Source: JBBQZU01 sp038207425 (GTDB lineage: Bacteria; Bacteroidota; Bacteroidia; Flavobacteriales_D; Cryomorphaceae). Taken from it: a stretch of 54,195 bases of DNA. The notes under the pieces were generated by a model that ran no database searches, was not told the DNA's origin, and saw only the letters and a list, made by a program, of their open reading frames with translations. Location: positions 1 through 54,195 of the forward strand of contig JBBQZU010000023.1 in assembly GCA_038207425.1 (NCBI GenBank). Reading direction: 5' to 3'. The translations under genes and the position numbers were made by a program. Within the stretch, counting starts at the first letter, position 1. Each line of letters begins with the position of its first letter. Of this stretch, positions 40,635 through 50,476 are shown piece after piece.

Positions 40635-42680
40635 TTAATCTTGATTTTGTTTTTTAACCATTGTAAGTATCGTAGCAATAGCTACCGTTTCGCCTGTATC
40701 ATCGTACACATCAACGAGCCACTTTACTAATCCTTTCGCAATATCGTCCTGGCTGCGTTTTTCCTGGTCAGTTTTCTGTTTTACCGTAAGGCGCGTACCG
40801 ATGGTCATACCGGGGTACACCGGTTTTGTAAATCTGCACTCATCAATGCCGTAGTTCAGGAGCACAGGGCCTTTTTTGGCATCCACAAATAAGCCCGCAG
40901 CTTTCGATAGCACAAAATATCCGTGTGCTACCCTTCCGGTGAAGATGGTTCCTTCAAGGGAAGTTGCATCCATATGGGCATAGAAATTATCGCCGCTCAC
41001 ATTTGCAAAATTGGTGATATCAGCCTCGGAAACGGTATGTTTGGCAGTAATGAGTGTGTCGCCTATTTCCAGTTCTTCAAAGTGTTTTCTGAAAAGGTGC
41101 ATTTCATGCTCGTACTGCCTGCCTCCTTGCTGGTATACATTGGTAATGCGCGACAGGGTAGTGGGGCTGCCCTGAATGGAGGTGCGCTGCATATAGTGCA
41201 TTACGCCCCGCTTGCCGCCCATCTCTTCTCCACCGCCGGCTCTGCCCGGCCCCCCATGCACCAGCATGGGCATCGGCGATCCGTGTCCTGTGCTTTCTTT
41301 GGCACACTCGCGGTTCAAAATAAGTATTCGACCGTGATGCGATGCTGCGCCAAGTACAAAACATCGGGCTTCGTGGTCATCATAAGTAGCCATGGAACAT
41401 ACAAGCGATCCTTTTCCGAGTTTGGTTATTGCAATGGCTTCATCAAGATCAGCATAAGGCAGCAAGGTGCATACCGGCCCAAAGGCTTCTATCTCGTGGG
41501 TGCCCGTATTCTTGAAGGGTTTGTTGTTTCTTAGAATTAAAGGTGAAATAAAAGCACCCTTGCCGCCTTCATTGCCTTTCGCGTCAACCGTGTCAAGATT
41601 GCCATACACAAGCTCTGAACTTTTGAGCAATTCTTTTATTTTGCATCTTACTTCAGCGAGCTGCTCCTGCCCGGCAAGCGCACCCATGCGCACTCCTTCC
41701 AAACGTGGGTTGCCAATTACCGTACTGGCCAATCGGTTTGCCAGTGCTATTTGCACATCTTCAAGGTATTTTTCCGGTACAATAACTCTTCGTATTGCGG
41801 TACATTTTTGTCCGCATTTGGCGGTCATTTCGCGCTGCACTTCTTTGATAAAGAGATCAAATTCAGGTGATCCCGGAGCGGCAGCAAGGCCTAGTACGCA
41901 TGAGTTCAGCGAGTCAGCTTCCATATTGAACGGCACCGATTCGGCAATAATTCTCGGATTAGCTTTCAGCATCCTGCCCGTATCGGCCGATCCGGTAAAG
42001 GTTACCACATCCTGCGACATCACATGGTCTATAATTCCATTGGCTGAGCCACAGATGAGCTGCAGCGCACCTTTCGGCAAAATGCCACTTTTATCTATTT
42101 CTTTAACTACGGCTTCTGTAAGAAATGATGTAATGGTGGCTGGCTTCACTACCGCTGGCATTCCGGCCAGTAGATTCACCGAAATTTTCTCCAGCATTCC
42201 CCATACCGGGAAGTTAAAGGCATTTATATGCACGGCTATCCCTTCTTTTGGGGTCATAATATGGTGGCCGATAAACGAACCTCCCTTTGAGAGTGGGGCT
42301 AAATCGCCATCCACATAATAGGTCTCATTCGGAAATTGCCTTCGCAAGCTACCGTAGGCAAATAGATTGCCAATTCCGCCTTCTATATCAATCCAACTGT
42401 CGGGGCGGGTAGCTCCGGTAGCATAACTCAATTCGTAGAACTGCTCCTTACGGTCCATCAAGTAAAGCGCTAACGCCTTTAGCATGCGACCGCGCTCATG
42501 AAAAGTCATCTTGCGAAGTGAAGGGCTTCCGGTTTTGCGGCCATAATCAAGTATTTCTTTAAAATCGAGTCCCTTACTGCTGGCCGTTGCTACTTCATTT
42601 CCAGTAATGGCGTCGTACAGCGCTTTGCCTTCTCCATCGCCGGCAATCCATGAGCCCAGTACATAATTTTCGAGTTTCAT
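40635..42680 (-). CDS. paaZ: PaaZ: bifunctional aldehyde dehydrogenase / enoyl-CoA hydratase
   Basis: This 681-residue fusion has an N-terminal aldehyde dehydrogenase domain (~5-520): N155 in NAFNFP, E254 (NMEADS), catalytic C293 (CGQKCTAIRR). The C-terminal MaoC hot-dog hydratase domain (~535-670) has D564 and H569 (SGDNFYAHMD) and GRVAHGYF. Both active sites are intact. PaaZ hydrolyses oxepin-CoA and oxidises the resulting semialdehyde in aerobic phenylacetate degradation. No paaABCDE, paaG or paaK genes are visible here, so it is separated from its pathway or acts in a related CoA-aldehyde route. It is preceded by the RsmF-type gene and followed by TerC. Confidence 0.93.
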   Translation of the reverse strand: MKLENYVLGSWIAGDGEGKALYDAITGNEVATASSKGLDFKEILDYGRKTGSPSLRKMTFHERGRMLKALALYLMDRKEQFYELSYATGATRPDSWIDIEGGIGNLFAYGSLRRQFPNETYYVDGDLAPLSKGGSFIGHHIMTPKEGIAVHINAFNFPVWGMLEKISVNLLAGMPAVVKPATITSFLTEAVVKEIDKSGILPKGALQLICGSANGIIDHVMSQDVVTFTGSADTGRMLKANPRIIAESVPFNMEADSLNSCVLGLAAAPGSPEFDLFIKEVQREMTAKCGQKCTAIRRVIVPEKYLEDVQIALANRLASTVIGNPRLEGVRMGALAGQEQLAEVRCKIKELLKSSELVYGNLDTVDAKGNEGGKGAFISPLILRNNKPFKNTGTHEIEAFGPVCTLLPYADLDEAIAITKLGKGSLVCSMATYDDHEARCFVLGAASHHGRILILNRECAKESTGHGSPMPMLVHGGPGRAGGGEEMGGKRGVMHYMQRTSIQGSPTTLSRITNVYQQGGRQYEHEMHLFRKHFEELEIGDTLITAKHTVSEADITNFANVSGDNFYAHMDATSLEGTIFTGRVAHGYFVLSKAAGLFVDAKKGPVLLNYGIDECRFTKPVYPGMTIGTRLTVKQKTDQEKRSQDDIAKGLVKWLVDVYDDTGETVAIATILTMVKKQNQD

Positions 42681-42733
42681 TATCGATGCTTTAGGCTTGC
42701 GAAATTACGCTTTTCATGATAGCAGATATCTCG

Positions 42734-44089
42734 TCAGTGCAAGGCTTTTACAATTGGCCTGTATTCTGTTGACGCTGCCGTACGAATCCGCCAATCCATA
42801 GGGTACTGGCTTAATAATCGGTGTCCGTCATAGCGACCAAGTCCAAGTGCCAAACCTTCAAATACTACTTTATATACCCCCCTTTCGGGAAGGCTAAGGC
42901 CCAAGTCTTCGCGTTTCAGGTAGCTCAACGCTTGCTCAATATTTACAGTGAGCAATGGGAGCCTGAATATGGAGTTATAGAGCATTACTATCCCATGATT
43001 GGGTTTAAATTGTCCTTTGCTCCATTTGCCGACAGGTAACCCGGCGTGACGCAGGTTCAAAGCTTTCTGCAATTTGGCAAGCACTGCAAGATGGGCAGGT
43101 ACTACCGCATGTACATCGCCGGCATCGCTCACCGCTGCAGTGATTTCTGGCGAATCAAAAATTCCATCTATAGTTTGCAATCGGCCTTTCTCTGGTTTTG
43201 ACTCCCTGGAGTTGCCATTTTTTCGCACAATAGCTGTAAAGAAACCCTCGCCCCGAATGCGGTGCGGGAAAAAGCGGTATCCCTTACCACCACCATATGT
43301 CGATTCGATTACACCTTCCGGCAAATTGCCAAGGGGCACCGGTTCTGCATTGTATTGGTCAAGAAGCCATTGCATATTGGCTTCATTTTCAAGCTCGTTG
43401 AAGGTACAAGTACTGTATACCAGGATTCCGCCGGGTTTCAGAGCAGGCCATACACCCGCGAGTATTTGCTGCTGCCGTGAAGCACACATTTCCACATTCT
43501 GTTGCGACCATTCATTTACAGCATTTATATCCTTGCGAAACAAGCCTTCGCCGGAGCAGGGTGCATCTACCACCACCAGATCAAAAAATTCAGGCACCCT
43601 GGCAAATCTCGATGGATCGCTTTGTGTAATCGCAAATCCGGGGATACCCCATTTGGTAAGGTTTTCTTCGAGTAGGTTTACGCGGCTCCCCACCACTTCA
43701 TTTGCCAAAAGGAAGCTCTCAGGATGCAATACCGATCGGAGCAGGGTAGATTTTCCACCTGGTGCAGCGCAAAGGTCTAGCACATTGATGGGTGCTTCGT
43801 GGAGCTGCATGCCGGTAACGATATGATACAGAAACATAGATGACGCCTCCTGCGGGTAATACGCTCCTGCGTGAAAAGCAGGATCGGATGTGAAGCGTGG
43901 CCTTTCGGCAAGGTAGTATCCATGAGGGTGCCAGGGCACACCTTGCGATGTTTTCAGCAGCGCAGCCTTTTTGGTATTGATTCTTATGCTTACAGGAGCT
44001 TTGCTACCGATGGCTTCTTCAAGCCTTACCCTTTCATCGTCTGGCAGCGGTATGCTCTTTACAAAAGCTTCGGGCAGGCTGCTGTTCAT
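42734..44089 (-). CDS. RsmF/NOL1-NOP2-Sun-type rRNA (cytosine-5) methyltransferase
   Basis: From the ATG at 44089 the protein has 451 residues (MNSSLPEAFVKSIPLP). The SAM motif LDLCAAPGGK is at ~104-113, the first cysteine is C178 (DAPCSGEG), and the catalytic C228 is in YSTCTF. The C-terminal ~140 residues form an RNA-binding extension as in YebU/RsmF. It makes 5-methylcytosine in 16S rRNA. The start overlaps the preceding stop as ATGA (44089-44086), so it is translationally coupled to the hydrolase-OsmC gene; the upstream frame to 44149 is therefore not used. Confidence 0.93.
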   Translation of the reverse strand: MNSSLPEAFVKSIPLPDDERVRLEEAIGSKAPVSIRINTKKAALLKTSQGVPWHPHGYYLAERPRFTSDPAFHAGAYYPQEASSMFLYHIVTGMQLHEAPINVLDLCAAPGGKSTLLRSVLHPESFLLANEVVGSRVNLLEENLTKWGIPGFAITQSDPSRFARVPEFFDLVVVDAPCSGEGLFRKDINAVNEWSQQNVEMCASRQQQILAGVWPALKPGGILVYSTCTFNELENEANMQWLLDQYNAEPVPLGNLPEGVIESTYGGGKGYRFFPHRIRGEGFFTAIVRKNGNSRESKPEKGRLQTIDGIFDSPEITAAVSDAGDVHAVVPAHLAVLAKLQKALNLRHAGLPVGKWSKGQFKPNHGIVMLYNSIFRLPLLTVNIEQALSYLKREDLGLSLPERGVYKVVFEGLALGLGRYDGHRLLSQYPMDWRIRTAASTEYRPIVKALH

Positions 44090-45300
44090 TGCTTCAGTTG
44101 GGTAGTTATTTTTACCTCGGTTTCTGTGAGGGTGCGGTGTACAGGACACTTGCTTGCAATTTCGAGCAATTTGCCCCTTTTTTCACCATCAAGGTCACCT
44201 TTGATCTCGAGTATTCTTTTGAATTCGTCCACTTTACTTCCTTTGCTCTCGGGGTTGGCAGCATCGGCCATGTAACTATGGCTGTGTGAAAGGTGCACGG
44301 TTACTTTATCTAGCGGCCAACCTTTGCGCTCTGCATACATTTTCAAAGTCATGGCAGTGCAGGCCCCAAGTGCTGCATTCAGCAATTGATAGGGGGTGGG
44401 GCCCATGTTGTTTCCTCCTATTTCCAGCGGCTCGTCGGCCAACAGGCTATGCTCGCCAGCCACAATTTCTGTGGTAAACCCATCACTTCCTAGTTGTACA
44501 GCTACATCTTCGGTTGTTTCTATTGAAGTTTTTGCCGGATGGCCTACATAGCGGCTTATCCAAACACCTATCATTTGTGCCACGTATTCAGCGTCTGTAT
44601 CGCTTTGCAGCAAATGGTCAGCGCTATCAAGGCTGATAAAACTTTTAGGATGCCAGGCTGCCTGATATATTGCAGCGGCATTGTCAATGCTCACAATGGT
44701 ATCCTGCGGTGAGTGCATGATGAGAATAGCTTTGCGCAGCATCATCAGAAGCGATGAAGTGCTGTGCTTTTCTAAGTCGGTAATGAATTTTGCACCAACA
44801 TTAAACGGCCTACCGCCTATGTTCACGAGCGCTTTGCCCTTTAGAAGTATCTCATCCTTGCTGCCTTCTATATGATGCATCACATGCGAAGCCTCCGCGG
44901 GAGCGCCTATGGTACACATTGCTTCAATCGATTCAATTTCCGCGGCAGCGTGGAGCACTGCTGTTCCTCCGAGCGAATGGCCCACTAGCAGCTTTGGTGC
45001 ATCGTAAAACTCACTCAGGTAAGCTGCTGCTGCAACAAGGTCGCTTATATTGCTGGTAAAGTTGGTATCCTCAAAGGCACCTTCGCTTTGACCTAAGCCT
45101 GTGAAGTCAAATCGCAAAACCCCAAATCCGCTTTGTGTCAGTTTTCGCGAAATGACCGTGGCAGCTTTTATGCCTTTACCGCAGGTAAAACAGTGCGCGA
45201 ATATGGCGTAATGCGCAGCCTGCAAGCCTATTGGGAGCTCTAGGCGGGCGCTGAGTTTCATCCCTTCACTGTTTGTAAAACTGATCTTTTTGGTATTCAA
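44086..45300 (-). CDS. Alpha/beta hydrolase-OsmC fusion protein
   Basis: This 404-residue protein has two joined domains. The alpha/beta hydrolase (1-250) has nucleophile S109 in GHSLGG, D200 and H229. The OsmC/Ohr-like domain (~260-404) has cysteines C314 (LGACTAMTLK) and C385 (SKCPVHRTL), which form the thiol peroxidase pair. The fusion is known in several phyla: the hydrolase presumably releases a fatty hydroperoxide or ester and the OsmC part reduces it, but this is not proven. It is cytoplasmic. Its stop overlaps the next start (ATGA), and it is the first gene of the four-gene minus run. Confidence 0.93.
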   Translation of the reverse strand: MNTKKISFTNSEGMKLSARLELPIGLQAAHYAIFAHCFTCGKGIKAATVISRKLTQSGFGVLRFDFTGLGQSEGAFEDTNFTSNISDLVAAAAYLSEFYDAPKLLVGHSLGGTAVLHAAAEIESIEAMCTIGAPAEASHVMHHIEGSKDEILLKGKALVNIGGRPFNVGAKFITDLEKHSTSSLLMMLRKAILIMHSPQDTIVSIDNAAAIYQAAWHPKSFISLDSADHLLQSDTDAEYVAQMIGVWISRYVGHPAKTSIETTEDVAVQLGSDGFTTEIVAGEHSLLADEPLEIGGNNMGPTPYQLLNAALGACTAMTLKMYAERKGWPLDKVTVHLSHSHSYMADAANPESKGSKVDEFKRILEIKGDLDGEKRGKLLEIASKCPVHRTLTETEVKITTQLKQ

Positions 45301-45402
45301 CGTGGGGTTTTTTCGTAAAGGTCGGATTATTCCACCATTTCACCCGGCAAATCACCTTACATTATCGCATTTGCATTAGCTTCGACAAATTATTAAGCGT
45401 GT

Positions 45403-47763
45403 ATGAAAATCTTAAAATGGATACTGCTTGCAGTTCCAATCGTTCTTGCCATTGCATTATTCGGGGCTTGGGTTTGGCTCCAGTCATTTTCTCCAAAGCT
45501 TAAAGGTCAGGTTGATGTAAAAGTACTGAGTGCTTCTGTAAATGTGTACTTTGATGATTTTGGTATTCCACATATTTATGCTGAAAGTGCTGAAGATGCT
45601 TATAAGGCATTTGGATATGTACATGCACAGGACAGACTTTTTCAAATGGAACTTATGCGCAGGGCAGGAAAGGGCAGACTCGCTGAAGTGCTGGGGCCCG
45701 ACTTGATATCTGCCGATCGTTTTTTCAGAACCATGGGTACCAATAGAAAGGTATTGCTGGATGTGGCCCGCTTCGATTCGCTGCCTAAGGATGTGAAGAA
45801 AACTACGGTCGCTTACCTTGCCGGTATCAACGAGTATATTGCCAAAGGAAAGATGCCTGTTGAGTTTTCGCTAATTGGCATTGCACCTGAGCCATATGAT
45901 GTGAGCGATGTGTACGCTATTGCTGCTTATATGTCGTATTCATTTGCCTACGCCCTTCGCACCGATCCGCTTGTGCAAGCCTTATCCCAATCGCTTGGTG
46001 ATGATTATATGGCCATGTTTAGCCTGGCAAGCGATACTGCCATTCAAGAGGGCTCGTACTCACCGGAGATTGGATTTCGCCTACCGCAACTCACTGATAT
46101 GATACCAGTTCCGCTCTTGCAAGGAAGTAATAACTGGGCAATGGGGCCGGGGCGCACCGCATCCGAAAAGCCCATATTGGCAAACGATACCCATATCAAA
46201 TTTACTTCACCCGGTGCTTGGTATGAAGCGCATCTTGAATATCCCGGAATGGGTTTTTATGGTAATTTTCTTGCAGGTATTCCGTACGCTCTTGTTGGCC
46301 ATTCCCGAAACCACGCATGGGGTGTTACCATGTTTGAAAATGACGATACCGACTTTTTTATTGAGCAGTTTGCGTCAGGCGACAGCAGTGCCACTGTTTT
46401 TGGCGAAAGCACTCTGCCTGTTAAAGTCCATACCGAAACCATAAGAGTCAAAGGGCAAAGCGATGTGGTTATGAAGGTGGTTGAAACAGCTCACGGGCCC
46501 ATTATCAATGAGTTTCTACCAGTAAACTACCCTGAGCCGGTTAGCTTTTGCTGGACTTATACTCGTCTTAAAAATGAGTTGCTCGAAGCATTTTATGGTA
46601 TGAACAACGCGGAAGGGATTGATCAATTTCGTGAAAACGTGGCTATAGTTGCAGCTCCCGGACTCAATTTTGCCTATGCTGATGCAACCGGAAATATTGC
46701 TATGTGGTCGGCAGCCAAACTGCCCATTCGGCCTACGCATGCAAGCGGCAAAACGTACCTCTGCGGCTACGACCCGCAGGATGCCTGGCAAGGATATTAT
46801 CCGTTCGCAGACAATCCACAATCTGAAAATCCTGTTTCGGGGTATGTGCTTTCTGCAAATCAAATGCAACCCGGCTACCCTTACCCTGGATACTACGCAC
46901 CTAATACGCGGGCTCATCGGATCGATTCCTTTCTGGGTGCTATTTCCACTGCATCGGTTGACGATATGCGTCGCCTTATTACCGACGTAGTATCATTAAG
47001 CGAAGCTGATGTGGCATCTGAAATTTGTTCAGTGCTTTCGCAAAATGCCGGGGAATTCAATGGGTTGGAAAATGGTGCATTGAAGCTCCTTTGCACCTGG
47101 GATGGCGACCATCAACTAATAGATATTGAGCCTACTATTTACTACAAAGTGCTGTACCACACATTGCATATGGCAATGGCAGATGAATTGAGCGAAGAAG
47201 TTTTTGAAGATTTTCTGCATACCCATGAATTCCTTGGTAGCTATCCGAATCTTATTGCCACCAACGACTCACCTTGGTGGGATGATATGGCCACTGAAGG
47301 TGTTGTGGAAACCCGAGGCGCCATTAGTCTCAGGGCATTTAAGCAAAGCATTAGCGAGCTGGAACAACAGTTGGGTTCTGACATAAATGATTGGCAATGG
47401 CAAAAAGTTCATACCATCACGCATGAGCATCCACTTAGCAAGGTCGATGCATTAAAAAGGTGGTTTAACATAGGACCATTCCCCGCTCCGGGTGGACATG
47501 AAACTGTGAATAATGCCGGTTTTACCTTCAACGGTAGCGGAGTGTATAAATCCAGTTTTGGGCCGGCTATGCGCATTATCATCGATTTTGCCGATGTCGA
47601 AAACGCCGTTTCTGTCCTGCCTGCCGGCAATAGTGGTAATGTGATGAGTCCTTTCTACCGAGATCAGGCCCATATGTTTATCGATGGCCGCTTTCGCAAA
47701 ATGATGATGAACGAAGCTGAAATCAAAAAATCAAAATTCCTGCTTGTTCTCAGGCCCAAATAG
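45403..47763 (+). CDS. Penicillin acylase-family N-terminal nucleophile hydrolase
   Basis: This 786-residue protein has an N-terminal membrane helix or signal (~5-27). The N-terminal chain reads IPHIYAESAEDAYKAFGYVHAQDRLFQMEL. The self-processing site is at QGSNNW, making S242 the N-terminal nucleophile of the beta chain. N244 and the segment AGIPYALVGHSRNHAWGVT belong to the same active site, and LLANDTHI-type spacing matches family members. These enzymes hydrolyse amide bonds of acylated compounds, from penicillins to acyl-homoserine lactones; the natural substrate here is unknown. It is periplasmic. The adhesin gene follows 52 bp downstream. Confidence 0.93.
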   Translation: MKILKWILLAVPIVLAIALFGAWVWLQSFSPKLKGQVDVKVLSASVNVYFDDFGIPHIYAESAEDAYKAFGYVHAQDRLFQMELMRRAGKGRLAEVLGPDLISADRFFRTMGTNRKVLLDVARFDSLPKDVKKTTVAYLAGINEYIAKGKMPVEFSLIGIAPEPYDVSDVYAIAAYMSYSFAYALRTDPLVQALSQSLGDDYMAMFSLASDTAIQEGSYSPEIGFRLPQLTDMIPVPLLQGSNNWAMGPGRTASEKPILANDTHIKFTSPGAWYEAHLEYPGMGFYGNFLAGIPYALVGHSRNHAWGVTMFENDDTDFFIEQFASGDSSATVFGESTLPVKVHTETIRVKGQSDVVMKVVETAHGPIINEFLPVNYPEPVSFCWTYTRLKNELLEAFYGMNNAEGIDQFRENVAIVAAPGLNFAYADATGNIAMWSAAKLPIRPTHASGKTYLCGYDPQDAWQGYYPFADNPQSENPVSGYVLSANQMQPGYPYPGYYAPNTRAHRIDSFLGAISTASVDDMRRLITDVVSLSEADVASEICSVLSQNAGEFNGLENGALKLLCTWDGDHQLIDIEPTIYYKVLYHTLHMAMADELSEEVFEDFLHTHEFLGSYPNLIATNDSPWWDDMATEGVVETRGAISLRAFKQSISELEQQLGSDINDWQWQKVHTITHEHPLSKVDALKRWFNIGPFPAPGGHETVNNAGFTFNGSGVYKSSFGPAMRIIIDFADVENAVSVLPAGNSGNVMSPFYRDQAHMFIDGRFRKMMMNEAEIKKSKFLLVLRPK

Positions 47764-47815
47764 TGTAACAAAGCGCGCAGCAGGCGAGTAAAAGCGGAGT
47801 GTTATACTCCCCGAT

Positions 47816-50476
47816 TTGAAAAGCTTCTTTTACGCCCTATTTTCTATTTTGCTGCCGCATGTTTTGTGCGCTCAGTTTGCCGTGCATCAGAGCCAGACTC
47901 CGGCTCAGCTTGTGCAAAATGTACTTACAGGAAGCGGAATTACCCCTCAGAACATCTCTTTCAACGGAAATCAGGGAAATCAAATCAGCACGCAACTGGG
48001 ATTTTTTACCGGCGGCACATCCATTTTTGGTATAGAAAGCGGCATCATACTCGCCACAGGAGGGGCGAATATAGCTTTGGGGCCTAACAATACTTCTACC
48101 GCCTTTGTGCCGGTAAACGCTGGTGACGTGCTGAACCTAGAGCCCGACCTCGCCCAGATCGTAGCTCCTGTAGCACTAAGAGATGTGGCTGTTCTGGAAT
48201 TTGATTTCGTGGCTCAGGGCGACTCGCTTCAGGTGAAGTATGTATTTGCAAGTGAAGAATACAATGACCATACCTGCTCCGTGTACAATGATGTATTTGG
48301 GTTTTTCATTTCTGGCCCCGATATATCGGGCACTTTTCTTAACGGAGCAAAGAATGTTGCGCTTGTGCCTGGCAGCAATACACCCGTGGCTATCAATACC
48401 GTGAATCTTGGAGTGCCGGGCCAATACGGTGCTATGGCAATATGCAATGCAGCCAGCGCTACTTGGCAGAGCAATTCAATATACTTCGTTAACAATGAAT
48501 CTAATCCTGATCCTGCCACTACCCAGTTTGACGGGTTTACCAAACCTTTTATGATTAAAATTCCAGTGCAATGTGGCGAAACCTACCACATAAAGTTTGC
48601 CGTAGCCGATGCTGTAGATAATAAAAACGATTCGGCAGTACTTATTGAGGCCCAGAGCTTCTCAAGCTCAGCGCCCGTTGAAATAAGTGCAACGGTAATC
48701 AATCCCAACACCGACGGCAATTTACTAGAAGGTTGCAGCGCAATTGCACTCACCGTGTCGCGGCGCGACAGCACCCAGGCTGAGAACATTTTCCTTCGCT
48801 CCAGTGGTCTTGATAATGCAGATGCAGTACTCGCAGATATGCCTTCATCCATCCATTTCCCGGCAGGTGTAGGTGCTGTATCAGTTCAAATTGCTACTTA
48901 TAATGACCATGTATTCCAGTCTTTAAGGAATTTCAAAATACAGGCATTGAAGCCTGCAGCGTGCAGTGTTGATACTGCAGTATTTTCTGCTGGCTTTACT
49001 ATCTCAGATTTTCCTCCAATGACATTGGGTTATGATGATGAACTTTTCATCGAATGCAAGGCCTCAGGAAGTATTTCTGTTTCACCACAGGGCGGTAATC
49101 CACCTTACGCCATTACATGGCAGCAGGAAGGTTATTCGGGCTTTGAGATCATGGTTAATCCTGATTTTTCAGTCACCATGCAGGCTACCGTTACTGATCA
49201 TTGTAATTTGAATAGCCAGGTTATAGAAATAGACATAGAGCGCGAAACTTTTCCCGAAATGAAAGTGGTATTGTCAGATTCAGTATTGTTTGATTGCGTG
49301 AATCCTGTGTATATGAATCCCCTGATTAGCGGTGGTTCGAGCGACCGCACCTATTACTGGATTCAGGATGGGGTGGTGCTGAGCCATGAAAGTGATTTCG
49401 GGCAGGTAATTCCTTCGGTCGGAGCCTTGACGCTCACAATTGTAGACCGCTGTGTGTCGCAGATTGAAAAGCAAATCATGGCAGTGTATATAGAACAGCC
49501 GCTTACTGCATCGCTGGGCAATGATACCATAGGTAATTGTGCCGCACAAATGGCTGCAAAGCCATTGGTGACAGGGGGTTTTGAGCCGCTTACCTACCAT
49601 TGGTTTCACAACGGTATTTTGGTTGATGAAGGACCTGAATTTTCCTTCACACCACTTACGACCAGTCGTATAACCCTAGTGTTGACCGATGCCTGTGAGC
49701 AGCAAGCAACCGACTATTTTGATGTGTATGTATATCTGGATCCGCTATTGGTAAACCTTCCGGAAAATGCTGTAATATGCCGCGGCGAGAGAATTGTTCT
49801 AACTCCTCACGTTACGGGTGGCTACGGAAGTTACGCCTTTCACTGGCCGCAAAGCGGGGGTACTTCAGGCACAGTATCATTCATACCTCAGATGGATGTG
49901 GAGTATACAGTAGAAGTTGTGGATGAATGCGGACATACCGCATCAGCTAGCACGTTGGTTCAGCTTATCGACGTTAAAGCTGATTTTGATTTTGATTATT
50001 TCAGTCCGCACCAAACTATTATCAATCATTCATCCACCGGTTGCACCTATACATGGACTTTACCTGATGGTTCAATCAGCACGCTTTACGAACCAGTTTT
50101 CGAGTTTGGTCAGGGGGAGACAACACCCCTTGTACTTCTTGTAGGAAGCAACGAAGGTTGTGAAGATCAAACTATTCGGTTCTTTGATCCGCCCATGACC
50201 ATTTTTATTCCTACGGCGTTTACCCCCGATGGCGATGGACTCAATGACATCTTTAAGGCTGAAGGCCTGTTTGTCTCAGATTTTCATTTTATGGTATTCG
50301 ACAGGTGGGGCGCGGTTGTTTTTGAAACAAGAGATATAAACACCGGGTGGAATGGCGCTAGTCCAAAGAACAAGGCCGGGGCTGTAGCCAACGATGTGTA
50401 TTCCTACAAGTATACCGCCACTTCATGGTCAGGTGAAATCCAGGAGCGAATAGGTATGGTAACAGTGATTCGCTAA
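47816..50476 (+). CDS. T9SS-exported adhesin: choice-of-anchor L, Ig-like repeats, type B sorting domain
   Basis: This 886-residue protein starts with TTG (47816); no ATG lies in frame nearby, and TTG gives a proper signal peptide (MKSFFYALFSILLPHVLCAQ). Residues ~30-285 are a choice-of-anchor L domain (SGITPQNISFNG, DFVAQGDSLQVKYVFASEEY). Residues ~290-740 are beta-sandwich, PKD/Ig-like modules. The last ~90 residues (IFIPTAFTPDGDGLNDIFKA, FDRWGAVVFE, SYKYTATSWSGE) are the gliding-motility-type C-terminal domain (CHU_C, T9SS type B). It is therefore secreted by the type IX system and retained on or released from the surface, probably for adhesion. The final 4 bp overlap the convergent oxidoreductase. 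Confidence 0.93.
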   Translation: MKSFFYALFSILLPHVLCAQFAVHQSQTPAQLVQNVLTGSGITPQNISFNGNQGNQISTQLGFFTGGTSIFGIESGIILATGGANIALGPNNTSTAFVPVNAGDVLNLEPDLAQIVAPVALRDVAVLEFDFVAQGDSLQVKYVFASEEYNDHTCSVYNDVFGFFISGPDISGTFLNGAKNVALVPGSNTPVAINTVNLGVPGQYGAMAICNAASATWQSNSIYFVNNESNPDPATTQFDGFTKPFMIKIPVQCGETYHIKFAVADAVDNKNDSAVLIEAQSFSSSAPVEISATVINPNTDGNLLEGCSAIALTVSRRDSTQAENIFLRSSGLDNADAVLADMPSSIHFPAGVGAVSVQIATYNDHVFQSLRNFKIQALKPAACSVDTAVFSAGFTISDFPPMTLGYDDELFIECKASGSISVSPQGGNPPYAITWQQEGYSGFEIMVNPDFSVTMQATVTDHCNLNSQVIEIDIERETFPEMKVVLSDSVLFDCVNPVYMNPLISGGSSDRTYYWIQDGVVLSHESDFGQVIPSVGALTLTIVDRCVSQIEKQIMAVYIEQPLTASLGNDTIGNCAAQMAAKPLVTGGFEPLTYHWFHNGILVDEGPEFSFTPLTTSRITLVLTDACEQQATDYFDVYVYLDPLLVNLPENAVICRGERIVLTPHVTGGYGSYAFHWPQSGGTSGTVSFIPQMDVEYTVEVVDECGHTASASTLVQLIDVKADFDFDYFSPHQTIINHSSTGCTYTWTLPDGSISTLYEPVFEFGQGETTPLVLLVGSNEGCEDQTIRFFDPPMTIFIPTAFTPDGDGLNDIFKAEGLFVSDFHFMVFDRWGAVVFETRDINTGWNGASPKNKAGAVANDVYSYKYTATSWSGEIQERIGMVTVIR

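Noticed and set aside
42821..43826. Long plus-strand open frames
   Set aside because: They are antisense to the RsmF-type methyltransferase gene, which has complete catalytic motifs.
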